This document shows, piece by piece, positions 53,227 to 64,000 of a stretch of DNA of 64,000 nucleotides. The stretch's first letter is position 1; the number at the start of each line of letters is the position of its first letter. Origin of the DNA: Dallia pectoralis (lineage: Eukaryota > Chordata > Actinopteri > Esociformes > Umbridae); contig CM055740.1 of the NCBI GenBank assembly GCA_029465975.1, positions 1,985,267-2,049,266 on the forward strand, in the 5' to 3' direction. Made by a program: the position numbers and the translations under genes. The notes below the pieces were generated by a model, which saw only the letters and a program-made list of their open reading frames with translations, did not search any database and was not told where the DNA came from.

Positions 53227-53767
53227 TTTATTTAGGCCTTTAGTTAAGTACTTATCCCTGGCCTAAGGTAAACAAAGGTCTATCTATCATTCAGAATCCA
53301 TCTCCAAATTTAAACCAGGTGGTTCGAACCGTGGATGCTGATTGGCTGAATGCCATAGTATGTGAGAATGTATACGAGAGGTGAGGCAAAACCAATATTT
53401 TTTACAAATTGCGTTGGTAACCAGCCAATGAGAAACAGAAACAGACTATGCGCTTCCAGTGACCAATAAGAAACATATTTTGTGCTTCCAGTAACCAATG
53501 AGAAACTAAAAAAGACAAATGTGTTGGTGAGGACAAAGAGTTCAGGTGCACTCGTTCCATGGAAAAACAACCTGGAGAATGTAAAGCAGTTTGCGGCACA
53601 AACAGGCACGCGTGACGTTTGTGACACATTTTGTGTTTCGTTAAACTGTTAAACAGCAGGCACAGCAATAAAACTCACATATTAACATCTCAGACTAGAC
53701 AAAAGCCGTATTCAACAAGGGCCGAAGCCCAACGGACTAAATGTTCAGAGCGGTAATTTCCGACTGC

Positions 53768-54106
53768 AACGGCAGGACAGTGGGTGGGTCCTTGGCAAAC
53801 ACCCGGCAGGACCGTGGGTGGGGCATTGGTAAACACCCTACAGGACCGTGGGTGGGGCCTTGGCAAACACCCGGCAGGACCGTGGTGGGGCCTTGGCAAA
53901 CACCCGGCAGGACCGTGGGTGGGGCCTCGGCAAACACCCGGCAGGACCGTGGGTGGGGCCTCGGCAAACACCCGGCAGGACTGTGGGTGGGGCTTTGGCA
54001 AACACCCGGCAGGACCGTGGGTGGGGCCTTGGTAAACACCCTACAGGACCGTGGGTGGGGCCTTGGCAAACACCCGGCAGGACCGTGGGTGGGGCCTTGG
54101 GTAACA
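53768..54106. repeat. 34-bp GC-rich minisatellite, about ten copies
   Basis: Units contain GGCAAACACCCGGCAGGACC and GTGGGTGGGGCCTT. One unit lacks three bases. It lies 1.4-1.7 kb downstream of the ano3 stop, possibly inside a long 3' UTR. Open frames on both strands are artefacts. Confidence 0.95.
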
Positions 54107-55029
54107 CATGAACACTGCCCTTACATCACAGTCCCAGCTTCACACACCAGAAGTACTATAATAATAAAGTCACATGTACTGCTCACACAGGCTACAAACA
54201 CACTGCACACTGACAGACGCACCAAGATTCAGGCGTTGTCCATCCAGGAACACAGAACAAAGCCAACCATGCATTTTACATGATTTAAATGGTGAAAAGC
54301 AATCCTCTGCGAAACCACTGAAGTGTAACGTCTTCCCAGATATGTGTTTCAAAGCTGCTGAACGGACAAAACAAAATGCATTTACTGTACAAATCAGCAT
54401 GCTTTAGGGCAATACCACTCAGTCACTTTGCATAAAAACATTATTATTGTCCATTGTTATTTTTGGTAGCCAGGCATGGGACATCCCTTAGGCAAGAAGA
54501 GTAATCCGTATTGGTGCTACACTACAGTAGCACACAGTCAGACGCTAACACAGACCAGACTACAGTCCACCGGAGACAATGGACGAGCCGCACCGGAGAA
54601 TCCAACGTGTTAGCAGGCTGCTAGGCTAGCTGCCACATTAGAGATGGGCCACATAGAAAAAGAATGACATAGAAATGCACGACTGTGATACCCCGCGGTG
54701 ATCCTTCAACTGGTATGCTGGCGTCAGTCCATCCCGCGGGTGACCTGAAGAGGAAAGTCCGCAGTCCAGCAGAGTTATTGGACGTTCAGGGAGTGAAGAG
54801 GAGAGAGCTGACCGCCAGAACTGATCTGCAGCCCTCATTCTGCATAGTAAACATTACAATTGCACAGGTTGGTCTCCCGTCTTTCAAAGCCAGGACAGCT
54901 TACAGGACAGGACATGGAATGTACAGATCTGAATGCAGACACTGAATATTGGTGTGTGTATTGTCTTTGTGTGTATTGTCTGTGTGTGTATATCAGTGTG
55001 TAAATATCAGTGTGTATATTATCTGTGTG

Positions 55030-55495
55030 TATATATCGGGGACATGGGGACGTGACAAAACATGACTGTACATATTATGGAGACGTGACGTAACAGGACT
55101 GTACATATTATGGGGATGTTACGTAACATGACTGTACATATTATGGGGACGTGACGTAACATGGCTGTGCATATTATGGGGACGTGACGTAACATGGCTG
55201 TACATATTATGGGGACGTGACATAACATGACTGTACATATTATGGGGACGTGACATAACATGACCGTACATATTATGGGGACGTGACGTAACATCACTGT
55301 ACATATTATGGGGACGTGACGTAACATGACTGTACATATTATGGGGACGTGACATAACATGACTGTACATATTATGGGGACGTGACATAACATGACCGTA
55401 CATATTATGGAGACGTGACGTAACATCACTGTACATATTATGGGGACGTGACGTAACATGACTGTACATATTATGGGGACGTGACATAACATGAT
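55030..55495. repeat. About 34-bp minisatellite immediately after the ano3 stop codon
   Basis: About fourteen units contain CTGTACATATTATGGGGACG and TGACRTAACATGA. In many units TGACGTAA, a CRE/ATF-like octamer, is present; others read TGACATAA. The first unit starts about 5 nt beyond the ano3 stop, so in ano3 mRNA the array would form the start of the 3' UTR. Confidence 0.93.
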
Positions 55496-55499
55496 AACA

Positions 55500-58400
55500 C
55501 TAAGGCCACTCATGATGACATCTCCGGCCGTTCTTCTTGCGTTCCTGCTGGAGGTGCTCCAGCTCTGCTTCGTACATCATCTCCTGCATCAGGTATTTCT
55601 CCCTCCGCATGCGGTCACACAGATCCTTTGGTATGTCCGGGATCAGATGTGCGATGAACGACTTGATGCCAAAGACCAGGTGCTGAGGAGAGGTATAAAA
55701 AAGAAACAACGTTATCGTTCATCTCACAGAAATTCTTCATGGGCAAACATTATCTCTGTGATAGAAATAAGTGGTACAAATGAAAACAGACAACAGACAA
55801 AAACAGACAGATGGATAAACAGACAGAGCGTGGGTGCTGCGCCGACAAACCTCGAAGACGATAATGAAGGCCAGTCTTGCAGCCAGAACGTGCCAGAACT
55901 GCAGTGTGAAGTCGTAGGCCACCGGGCTCCAGGGCGGAGCTCTGTAGTCACGGTAACGGCAGTATTTGCTTTGCTCGATGCTGACGTTCGGAGACATGTC
56001 ATATACCGACAGGCTGCTGTTCATGTAGCCACGTAGGCACCTGCTGGGAGAAACAGGCATCCAATCACACACGCAGGCACCTGCTGGGAGAAACAGGCAT
56101 CCAATCACACACACAGGCCCCTGCTGGGAGAAACAGGCACCCAATCACACATGCAGGCACCTGCTAGGAGAAACAGGCACCCAATCACACATGCAGGCAC
56201 CTGCTGGGAGAAACAGGCATTCAATCACACGCAGGCACCTGCTGGGAGAAACAGGCATCCAATCACACATGCAGGCACCTGCTGGGAGAAACAGGCATCC
56301 AATCACACATGCAGGCACCTGCTGGGAGAAACAGACACCCAATCACACACGCACAATTCGGTAAACCCATGCAGAATAATATGGTAGACCCTGGTGACCC
56401 TGGCAGGACAGGAGTGAAACCTACTTCTCGTGGTGGTAACCCTTGTCCGCACACGGTCCGTATTTGAAGGCATAGACGAAACGGGGAATGTAGTCTGAAG
56501 TGATGGCGATGACGAAGGCGTTGGTGATGACAGCCAGCACACCGATGCCCTCCAGGATGCCGTGCCAGATCCCTGACGGGGGAACAGTTGGCACAACGCA
56601 TTTGGGAAAGTCCCTAATTCATCATTCCCTGGTAGCCAAAAAAATGTAATGCTGCCAGACTCTCCCATGTTTGATTTTGCTAAAAGCTAGCTACTGAATA
56701 AGCAACTTAACATGTTAGAATATGAAAACCCCAGATGTTACTGTGTTGTTTCCACAGATTATAAGTAGTTAGGAAAAAACCTCCACTTCTACTGACCTAT
56801 GTCTGTAGCTCGGGCTGCATTTACTGACCTATGTCTGTAGCTCGGGCTGGCATCGGTCTCCTCCACTGAGTGACAAACTTGTAGGCATCCAGTCGAATCT
56901 CGATGATGTTATTAAGGAGAGCCAGTAGAGGAGCCAATGGAAACGCAGCTACGAAAATAGTGGTGAAACCGAACTGGAGAACTGGGGAACGGACGAGAAA
57001 GAAATAATATTAAGCAAAAAAGACAGGAGTGAAATTCAACCCATAGGTAACAAACCATTGAATAAGGTCCATATTAGAGATGTCTTACTAAAAACAAGCG
57101 CTGTCTTAATTCAACATACTTATGACACAACATGTTGCTCTGTTTATTGGCATTATAGTGGTCAATATAGGAAATATACTTCGGATATAAACAGAGACCT
57201 CAACCTGAACAAGTGTGTAACTCGCGGGTCAAAGGGTAGGAGACCTAACCCTTACCCTGGCAGGAGACTCACCGGCTAATGACCTCATTAGTGATGCACC
57301 GTTTGAGAAAAAGTTATTATTTTTTAAATTAGGAAAATCTGAGCAAATGTGTTCAACACCCTGACAGGCAAATGTCAAGACACTTCAATATAATTGTGTT
57401 GAAGCTACAACTATACCTCATCTGAAACGAATTAGGAAATGCTATATTTCCTATGTATAGGACTACTAGTGTAGTACTTCATGTGTAGTACTTCATGTGT
57501 ATTACTTCACGTGTAGTACTTCATGTGTAGTACTTTACATGACGTTTAAGGTCTAAGCCTCACATTTGGAAAGAGGTTTACTACATTAATAATAGAACCA
57601 AGAGTAGAGAAATATTGTCATCTTCTCATCAAGATTGTTGCTGTTATTTGTTTAACTATAATTATACAAAAGATAATTATTGGTGGTGCGACAAAATCAA
57701 ATGCTGCCTGTACCACCTGAGAGACTCTGTAGCACCAGTGGATGTTAGTCCGGATTATTGTAATAGATCTCACCCATCTCCAGGTACTCATCCACCAGTC
57801 CGTGGGCATTCATAGGCTGTAGGTTCCAGTCTTTGTCCCACTGAGGAAGCTGCACTTTACTGTCTACATTCTCTCTCACTCCTCTCCTCTCCTTTCTCTC
57901 CGTTTTCTTAATTTTCCTCCGAGACCACCAGTTCTGTAGGAGCCTGGAGTGAGTGATGGAGAGAAACGTGGAAAAAAGAATAAGTTAGAGATTTAAAGGA
58001 AAACAATTGCGAGATATGAGAGAGAAAGGGAGAGAGACGGAGAGTGAGTCTGTGGGGAAAAACAATATGAGAAGACCCTTAAAAGCAACTGTTACACGTT
58101 TTTGTGTTTCTCACACCGGCTTCCACAGATTCAAATGGTACCACGGTTGAAGGCGTTTTTCACTCGCTTTTCCTTCAACAGATTTCAAACACAAAGCAAA
58201 TTGGTTGTTCTGATAAAATGTGCACTTTCCCCGGTACCTGCGGGAAGTTTAACAGCCAACGTGTACCATGTATATACCGTATCTATGTTAACCTAGCGTA
58301 ATAGTGGCTAATATACCTCACGAACAACCGTCACTAATGTCTCGCGGCATCAAACAGTCTGACTGAAACCGAGGTTGCTCTGCGCGCGACCAGGGCGGTA

Positions 58401-61400
58401 AAATAAATGTACAAGCACTAATATTTAGCATCACCGCTTAACAATGCAAACATAACTTAATACATAAGTACATAATAATACAAATACGAATTAACGCAAT
58501 GTAAATGTCAATGGTTGACATAACCTGTAGTTATTTATCTATAACAGACCAGTAACATGAGGTAAAACTGTAACAATACAGGAGACCAGTAACATGAGGT
58601 AAAACTGAAACAACACAGGAGACCAGTAACGTGAGTTACAACTGTAACAACACAGGAGACCAGTAACATGAGGTAAAACTGTAATAACGCAAAAGAACAG
58701 TAACATGAGGTAAAACTGTAATAACGCAAAAGAACAGTAACATGAGGTAAAACTGTAACAACACAGGAGACCAGTAACGTGAGTTACAACTGTAACAACA
58801 CAGGAGACCAGTAACGTGAGGTAAAACTGTAATAACGCAAAAGAACAGTAACATGAGGTAAAACTGAAACAACACAGGAGACCAGTAACGTGAGTTACAA
58901 CTGTAACAACACAGGAGACCAGTAACGTGAGGTAAAACTGTAATAACGCAAAAGAACAGTAACGTGAGTTACAACTGTAACAACACAGGAGACCAGTAAC
59001 GTGAGGTAAAACTGTAATAACGCAAAAGAACAGTAACATGAGGTAAAACTGAAACAACACAGGAGACCAGTAACGTGAGTTACAACTGTAACAACACAGG
59101 AGACCAGTAACGTGAGGTAAAACTGTAATAACGCAAAAGAACAGTAACATGAGGTAAAACTGTAACAACACAGGAGACCAGTAACGTGAGTTAAAACTGT
59201 AACAACACAGGAGACCAGTAACATGAGGTAAAACTGTAATAACGCAAAAGAACAGTAACATGAGGTAAAACTGTAATAACGCAAAAGAACAGTAACATGA
59301 GGTAAAACTGTAATAACGCAAAAGAACAGTAACATGAGGTAAAACTGTAATAACGCAAAAGAACAGTAACATGAGGTAAAACTGTAATAACGCAAAAGAA
59401 CAGTAACATGAGGTAAAACTGTAATAACGCAAAAGAACAGTAACATGAGGTAAAACTGAAACAACACAGGAGACCAGTAACGTGAGTTACAACTGTAACA
59501 ACACAGGAGACCAGTAACATGAGGTAAAACTGTAATAACGCAAAAGAACAGTAACATGAGGTAAAACTGTAATAACGCAAAAGAACAGTAACATGAGGTA
59601 AAACTGTAATAACGCAAAAGAACAGTAACATGAGGTAAAACTGTAATAACGCAAAAGAACAGTAACATGAGGTAAAACTGTAATAATGCAAAAGAACAGT
59701 AACATGAGGTAAAACTGTAATAACGCAAAAGAACAGTAACATGAGGTAAAACTGTAATAACGCAAAAGAACAGTAACGTGAGTTACAACTGTAACAACAC
59801 AGGAGACCAGTAACATGAGGTAAAACTGTAATAACGCAAAAGAACAGTAACATGAGGTAAAACTGTAATAACGCAAAAGAACAGTAACATGAGGTAAAAC
59901 TGTAATAACGCAAAAGAACAGTAACATGAGGTAAAACTGTAATAACGCAAAAGAACAGTAACATGAGGTAAAACTGTAATAACGCAAAAGAACAGTAACA
60001 TGAGGTAAAACTGTAATAACGCAAAAGAACAGTAACATGAGGTAAAACTGTAATAACGCAAAAGAACAGTAACATGAGGTAAAACTGTAATAACGCAAAA
60101 GAACAGTAACATGAGGTAAAACTGTAATAACGCAAAAGAACAGTAACATGAGGTAAAACTGTAATAACGCAAAAGAACAGTAACATGAGGTAAAACTGTA
60201 ATAACGCAAAAGAACAGTAACATGAGGTAAAACTGTAATAACGCAAAAGAACAGTAACATGAGGTAAAACTGTAATAACGCAAAAGAACAGTAACATGAG
60301 GTAAAACTGTAATAACGCAAAAGAACAGTAACATGAGGTAAAACTGTAATAACGCAAAAGAACAGTAACATGAGGTAAAACTGTAACAACACAGGAGACC
60401 AGTAACGTGAGTTAAAACTGTAACAACACAGGAGACCAGTAACATGAGGTAAAACTGTAATAACGCAAAAGAACAGTAACATGAGGTAAAACTGTAATAA
60501 CGCAAAAGAACAGTAACATGAGGTAAAACTGTAATAACGCAAAAGAACAGTAACATGAGGTAAAACTGTAATAACGCAAAAGAACAGTAACATGAGGTAA
60601 AACTGTAATAACGCAAAAGAACAGTAACATGAGGTAAAACTGTAATAACGCAAAAGAACAGTAACATGAGGTAAAACTGTAATAACGCAAAAGAACAGTA
60701 ACGTGAGTTACAACTGTAACAACACAGGAGACCAGTAACATGAGGTAAAACTGTAATAACGCAAAAGAACAGTAACATGAGGTAAAACTGTAATAACGCA
60801 AAAGAACAGTAACATGAGGTAAAACTGTAATAACGCAAAAGAACAGTAACATGAGGTAAAACTGTAATAACGCAAAAGAACAGTAACATGAGGTAAAACT
60901 GTAATAACGCAAAAGAACAGTAACATGAGGTAAAACTGTAATAACGCAAAAGAACAGTAACATGAGGTAAAACTGTAATAACGCAAAAGAACAGTAACAT
61001 GAGGTAAATCTGTAATAACGCAAAAGAACAGTAACATGAGGTAAAACTGTAATAACGCAAAAGAACAGTAACATGAGGTAAAACTGTAATAACGCAAAAG
61101 AACAGTAACATGAGGTAAAACTGTAATAACGCAAAAGAACAGTAACATGAGGTATACCTGTAATAACGCAAAAGAACAGTAACATGAGGTAAAACTGTAA
61201 CAACACAGGAGACCAGTAACGTGAGGTAAAACTGTAATAACGCAAAAGAACAGTAACATGAGGTAAAACTGTAACAACACAGGAGACCAGTAACGTGAGT
61301 TAAAACTGTAACAACACAGGAGACCAGTAACATGAGGTAAAACTGTAATAACGCAAAAGAACAGTAACATGAGGTAAAACTGTAATAACGCAAAAGAACA

Positions 61401-64000
61401 GTAACATGAGGTAAAACTGTAATAACGCAAAAGAACAGTAACATGAGGTAAAACTGTAATAACGCAAAAGAACAGTAACATGAGGTAAAACTGTAATAAC
61501 GCAAAAGAACAGTAACATGAGGTAAAACTGTAATAACGCAAAAGAACAGTAACATGAGGTAAAACTGTAATAACGCAAAAGAACAGTAACATGAGGTAAA
61601 ACTGTAATAACGCAAAAGAACAGTAACATGAGGTAAAACTGTAATAACGCAAAAGAACAGTAACATGAGGTAAAACTGTAATAACGCAAAAGAACAGTAA
61701 CATGAGGTAAAACTGTAATAACGCAAAAGAACAGTAACATGAGGTAAAACTGTAATAACGCAAAAGAACAGTAACATGAGGTATACCTGTAATAACGCAA
61801 AAGAACAGTAACATGAGGTAAAACTGTAACAACACAGGAGACCAGTAACGTGAGGTAAAACTGTAATAACGCAAAAGAACAGTAACATGAGGTAAAACTG
61901 TAACAACACAGGAGACCAGTAACATGAGGTAAAACTGTAATAACGCAAAAGAACAGTAACATGAGGTAAAACTGTAACAACACAGGAGACCAGTAACGTG
62001 AGTTAAAACTGCAACAACGCAGGAGACCAGTAACATGAGGTAAAACTGTAATAACGCAAAAGAACAGTAACATGAGGTAAAACTGTAACAACACAGGAGA
62101 CCAGTAACGTGAGTTAAAACTGCAACAACGCAGGAGACCAGTAACATGAGGTAAAACTGTAATAACGCAAAAGAACAGTAACATGAGGTAAAACTGTAAC
62201 AATACAGGAGACCAGTAACATGAGGTAAAACTGCAACAACGCAGGAGACCAGTAACGTGAGGTAAACCTGTAATAACGCAAAAGAACAGTAACATGAGGT
62301 AAAACTGTAACAACGCAGGAAACCAGTAACTTGGTGTAAAACTGTAACAACGCAAAAGACCAGTAACGTGAGGTAAAACTGTAACAACGCAGGAAACCAG
62401 TAACTTGGTGTAAAACTGGAAGAATGCAGGAGATCAGAAATGTGAGGTATAACTGGAACATCGCACTCAATAAACATGCACACACATAATGTGCAGTAAC
62501 TCCATGGCACTACACTCAATAAACATGCATACACAGAATGTGCAGTAACTCCATGGCACTACACTCAATAAACATGCACACACAGAATGTGCAGTAACTC
62601 CATGGCACTACACTCAATAAACATGCACACACAGAATGTGCAGTAACTCCATAGCACTTACGGATAACCCAACTCCATGAAGTTGTTCCAGATCTGTTTC
62701 AGTACCATGATCACGCCCATCTGCAAACAGAGATCGATGAGGCACCCGCTCGGGTGGCACTGAAGGCAGGGAAACAATCAAAAACTCAAAATCAAGTTAA
62801 TTAGTATTTAATTGATGAAAAATTATAGCTACCTATTACCGGGAAAAATTAACCGAAACAATTGTGTGTATGTTTACGCTTTTTAATCATTTGAATACAA
62901 TCCAAAACTATTATTATGTTTGATTTATTGCCGCTAACCACAAAGAACACCATTGATTAGCACTAAATAAGTTACTCTTCCCTGGAGTTACTCCAACGAT
63001 TACGGTTGAGTAAAGGTTGGTGACACATTGGTTGCAAATAATTTCAAGATACAAATTAAGTGTTTGGTATCAGCAGAAAAAAACAAGACGTTCATCTATA
63101 TTTATTATGAAATTGATTCATAATTCAAATTACCATGACAAATTAACACCAACGTAATCACAAAATTCTAAGCAAAATGTGACAACTAACATTAATATGG
63201 ACAATGGAGAATCGTTCTGTTTATATAAATAAAAAATAAAACCCTGCTCGAATGAGGAATAAATAGTGCAAAAGTGCACTACACTGACTGGAGCCATACA
63301 GGAAATAGAGTGCCATTAAAGCAACGGTACATGCTTGGTTAGATTCCTGATTCCACTCACCTCTTCCAGTCTCCACCTATTGAAGAGTTTAGTATATTTT
63401 CCTGGTCTGCCGGCAAACCTAAACAGATGGAAGGCATTAGCTTATAGAATTAAAATATCTGGACAGCCCTGCACAGAAATTGCAGTAAGCTGGGAGAAAG
63501 ATCACAGCGGGTTGTACACGTTTCACCATGAGACAGCACACAGACAATTTATTTAACCAACTTGTGAAACTGAAGAATCATGAGAAAGGGGAAAGTGTAA
63601 TTCTGAACAACTCCCAAACCTCTGATGTTACACTGACCCAGCAACACACATGGACAACCTGATCCTATAATATTTACCTTCCGAGGAAGAAAGCGATGTA
63701 GAAGGTGGAGCTGTTCAAGTTAACAAACTGGAAGAGAAACATCTTCAGAGCAAAACTGTTCTCCCACTCTGACTCTGTCCGAGGGTGTTCTTTGAGACAG
63801 ACATAGAGAGGTGGGAGGAGGAGGAAAGAAAGAAAATAAACAGAGGTAAAGAAGAGGGAGATTAAGAGAGAAGTGGAGACAAAAAAAGAGAAAAAACAAT
63901 AGTGATTAGCACAGGATTTTTAAAGCTTTCGATACTGAGGCAACGTTTATGTGCATCTGACTGATCTTACTAACCTAGATTGGTGAGTAGAAAGGCCACC
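55500..64000 (-). CDS. ano3: Anoctamin-3-like (TMEM16 family), partial: C-terminal exons
   Basis: Multi-pass TMEM16 membrane protein (calcium-dependent scramblase/channel regulator). Minus-strand exons in gene order: 63975-64000 (cut by the window edge), 63678-63789, 63361-63418, 62662-62759, 57774-57943, 56829-56981, 56425-56572, 55851-56040, 55500-55682; all phases join. Landmarks: EHPRTESEWENSFALKMF, FQFVNLNSSTFYIAFFLGR, CHPSGCLIDLCLQMGVIMVL, WNNFMELGYPLLQNWWSRRK, VDEYLEMVLQFGFTTIF, NNIIEIRLDAYKFVTQWRRP, AITSDYIPRFVYAFKYGPC, YCRYRDYRAPPWSP, IPDIPKDLCDRMRREKYL and the end HHEWP. The TMEM16 calcium ligands are present (N and E in NNFME, two E in DEYLEM, E and D in EIRLD). ANO3 and ANO4 are close; slc5a12 and fibin next door argue for ano3. 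The N-terminal half lies right of the window. Confidence 0.93.
56041..56345. repeat. ano3: 40-bp minisatellite built on an ano3 splice acceptor
   Basis: Eight units of about 40 bp contain CTGCTGGGAGAAACAGGCAT and CCAATCACACATGCAGGCAC. On the ano3 strand each reads TTTCTCCCAGCAG/GTGCCTGC, copying the true acceptor TTTCTCCCAGCAG/GTGCCTAC at 56040/56041. Use of an upstream copy would give AAG TGC CTG CRT GTG TGA, an immediate stop. Confidence 0.94.
56790..56832 (-). repeat. ano3: Duplicated 5' splice site of an ano3 exon
   Basis: The 32-bp sequence spanning the exon end and donor (ACTGACCTATGTCTGTAGCT and CGGGCTG on plus) is present twice in tandem. The donor at 56829/56828 keeps frame with the next exon (ATDIGIW). 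The second donor, 32 bp further, would shift the frame. Confidence 0.85.
57000..57770. other. ano3 intron, unique part
   Basis: No exon seen. A short repeat of TAGTACTTCATGTG lies near 57470-57535. Confidence 0.5.
58545..62460. repeat. ano3: 3.9-kb 37-bp minisatellite in ano3 intron
   Basis: About 105 units, two main types sharing GTAACATGAGGTAAAACTGT: type A continues AATAACGCAAAAGAACA, type B CAACACAGGAGACCA (37 and 35-37 bp). B-type pairs recur in similar blocks (for example near 59170, 60385, 61270), suggesting higher-order homogenisation. The ano3-sense strand of the unit has no stop in any frame and 37 leaves remainder 1 on division by three, so frames of up to 721 codons arise artefactually. 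Each unit on that strand contains TTTTGCGTTATTACAG, an acceptor-like motif. Confidence 0.97.
62466..62655. repeat. ano3: About 49-bp minisatellite touching an ano3 splice donor
   Basis: Four units contain CTCAATAAACATGCACACAC and GTGCAGTAACTCCATGGCAC. The last unit reads CCATAGCACTTAC and includes the donor of the ano3 exon 62662-62759 (GTAAGTGCTATGG on minus), compared with GTGTAGTGCCATGG in the other units. Confidence 0.92.
62760..63360. other. ano3 intron, unique part
   Basis: AT-rich intronic sequence without recognised exon or array. A diverged GTGCACTACACTGACTGG near 63275 recalls the GCACTAC element. Confidence 0.55.

Noticed and set aside
59783..61948. A 721-codon open frame (and several of 277-608 codons) on the minus strand
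   Set aside because: It lies wholly in the 37-bp minisatellite. The unit has no stop on that strand, so any frame stays open; there is no domain or splice context.

Overview
This is a stretch of vertebrate nuclear DNA. Six multi-domain animal proteins can be read from exons bounded by GT-AG splice sites, and every residue match is to vertebrate families. The fish-type Tc1 transposon wreck, the tRNA-derived SINE fragments and the extreme density of minisatellites point to a teleost. A salmonid/pike-like (protacanthopterygian) fish is my inference, not a proof.

Layout: (1) 1-3677, plus strand: the 3' two thirds of clpx (mitochondrial AAA+ unfoldase), entering from outside the window. (2) 7551-15904, minus: complete prc1 (midzone microtubule bundler), tail-to-tail with clpx, with a tandemly duplicated 38-residue exon and a CHR/CCAAT cell-cycle promoter. 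(3) 16978-25498, minus: complete spi1 (PU.1, ETS factor), five coding exons, with intron 3 full of repeats, a dead Tc1 element and a stray copy of an exon edge. (4) 31766-35608, plus: complete four-exon tmem178b-like gene. (5) 42230-42868, minus: single-exon fibin. (6) 44097-50964, plus: complete slc5a12 (sodium/monocarboxylate cotransporter), 13 coding exons, with an apparent frameshift in exon 6. (7) 55500-64000, minus: the 3' half of an anoctamin, ano3 by synteny, running off the right edge. Fibin, slc5a12 and ano3 keep the order and relative orientation known from human 11p14.

The genes do not form a functional pathway. They are ordinary independent eukaryotic genes with their own introns and UTRs.

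The outstanding property is tandem repetition. More than thirty arrays with units from about 12 to 85 bp occupy, by adding my intervals, roughly 18-19 kb (close to 30%) of the window. Several arrays touch a splice junction, and their units visibly contain a degenerate copy of that junction, so introns of spi1, prc1, ano3, slc5a12 and tmem178b carry rows of decoy splice sites. Three otherwise unrelated arrays also carry the AP-1 heptamer TGACTCA. Nearly all very long open frames lie in these arrays and are not genes. I saw no prokaryotic features, CRISPR arrays, rRNA or intact tRNA genes.
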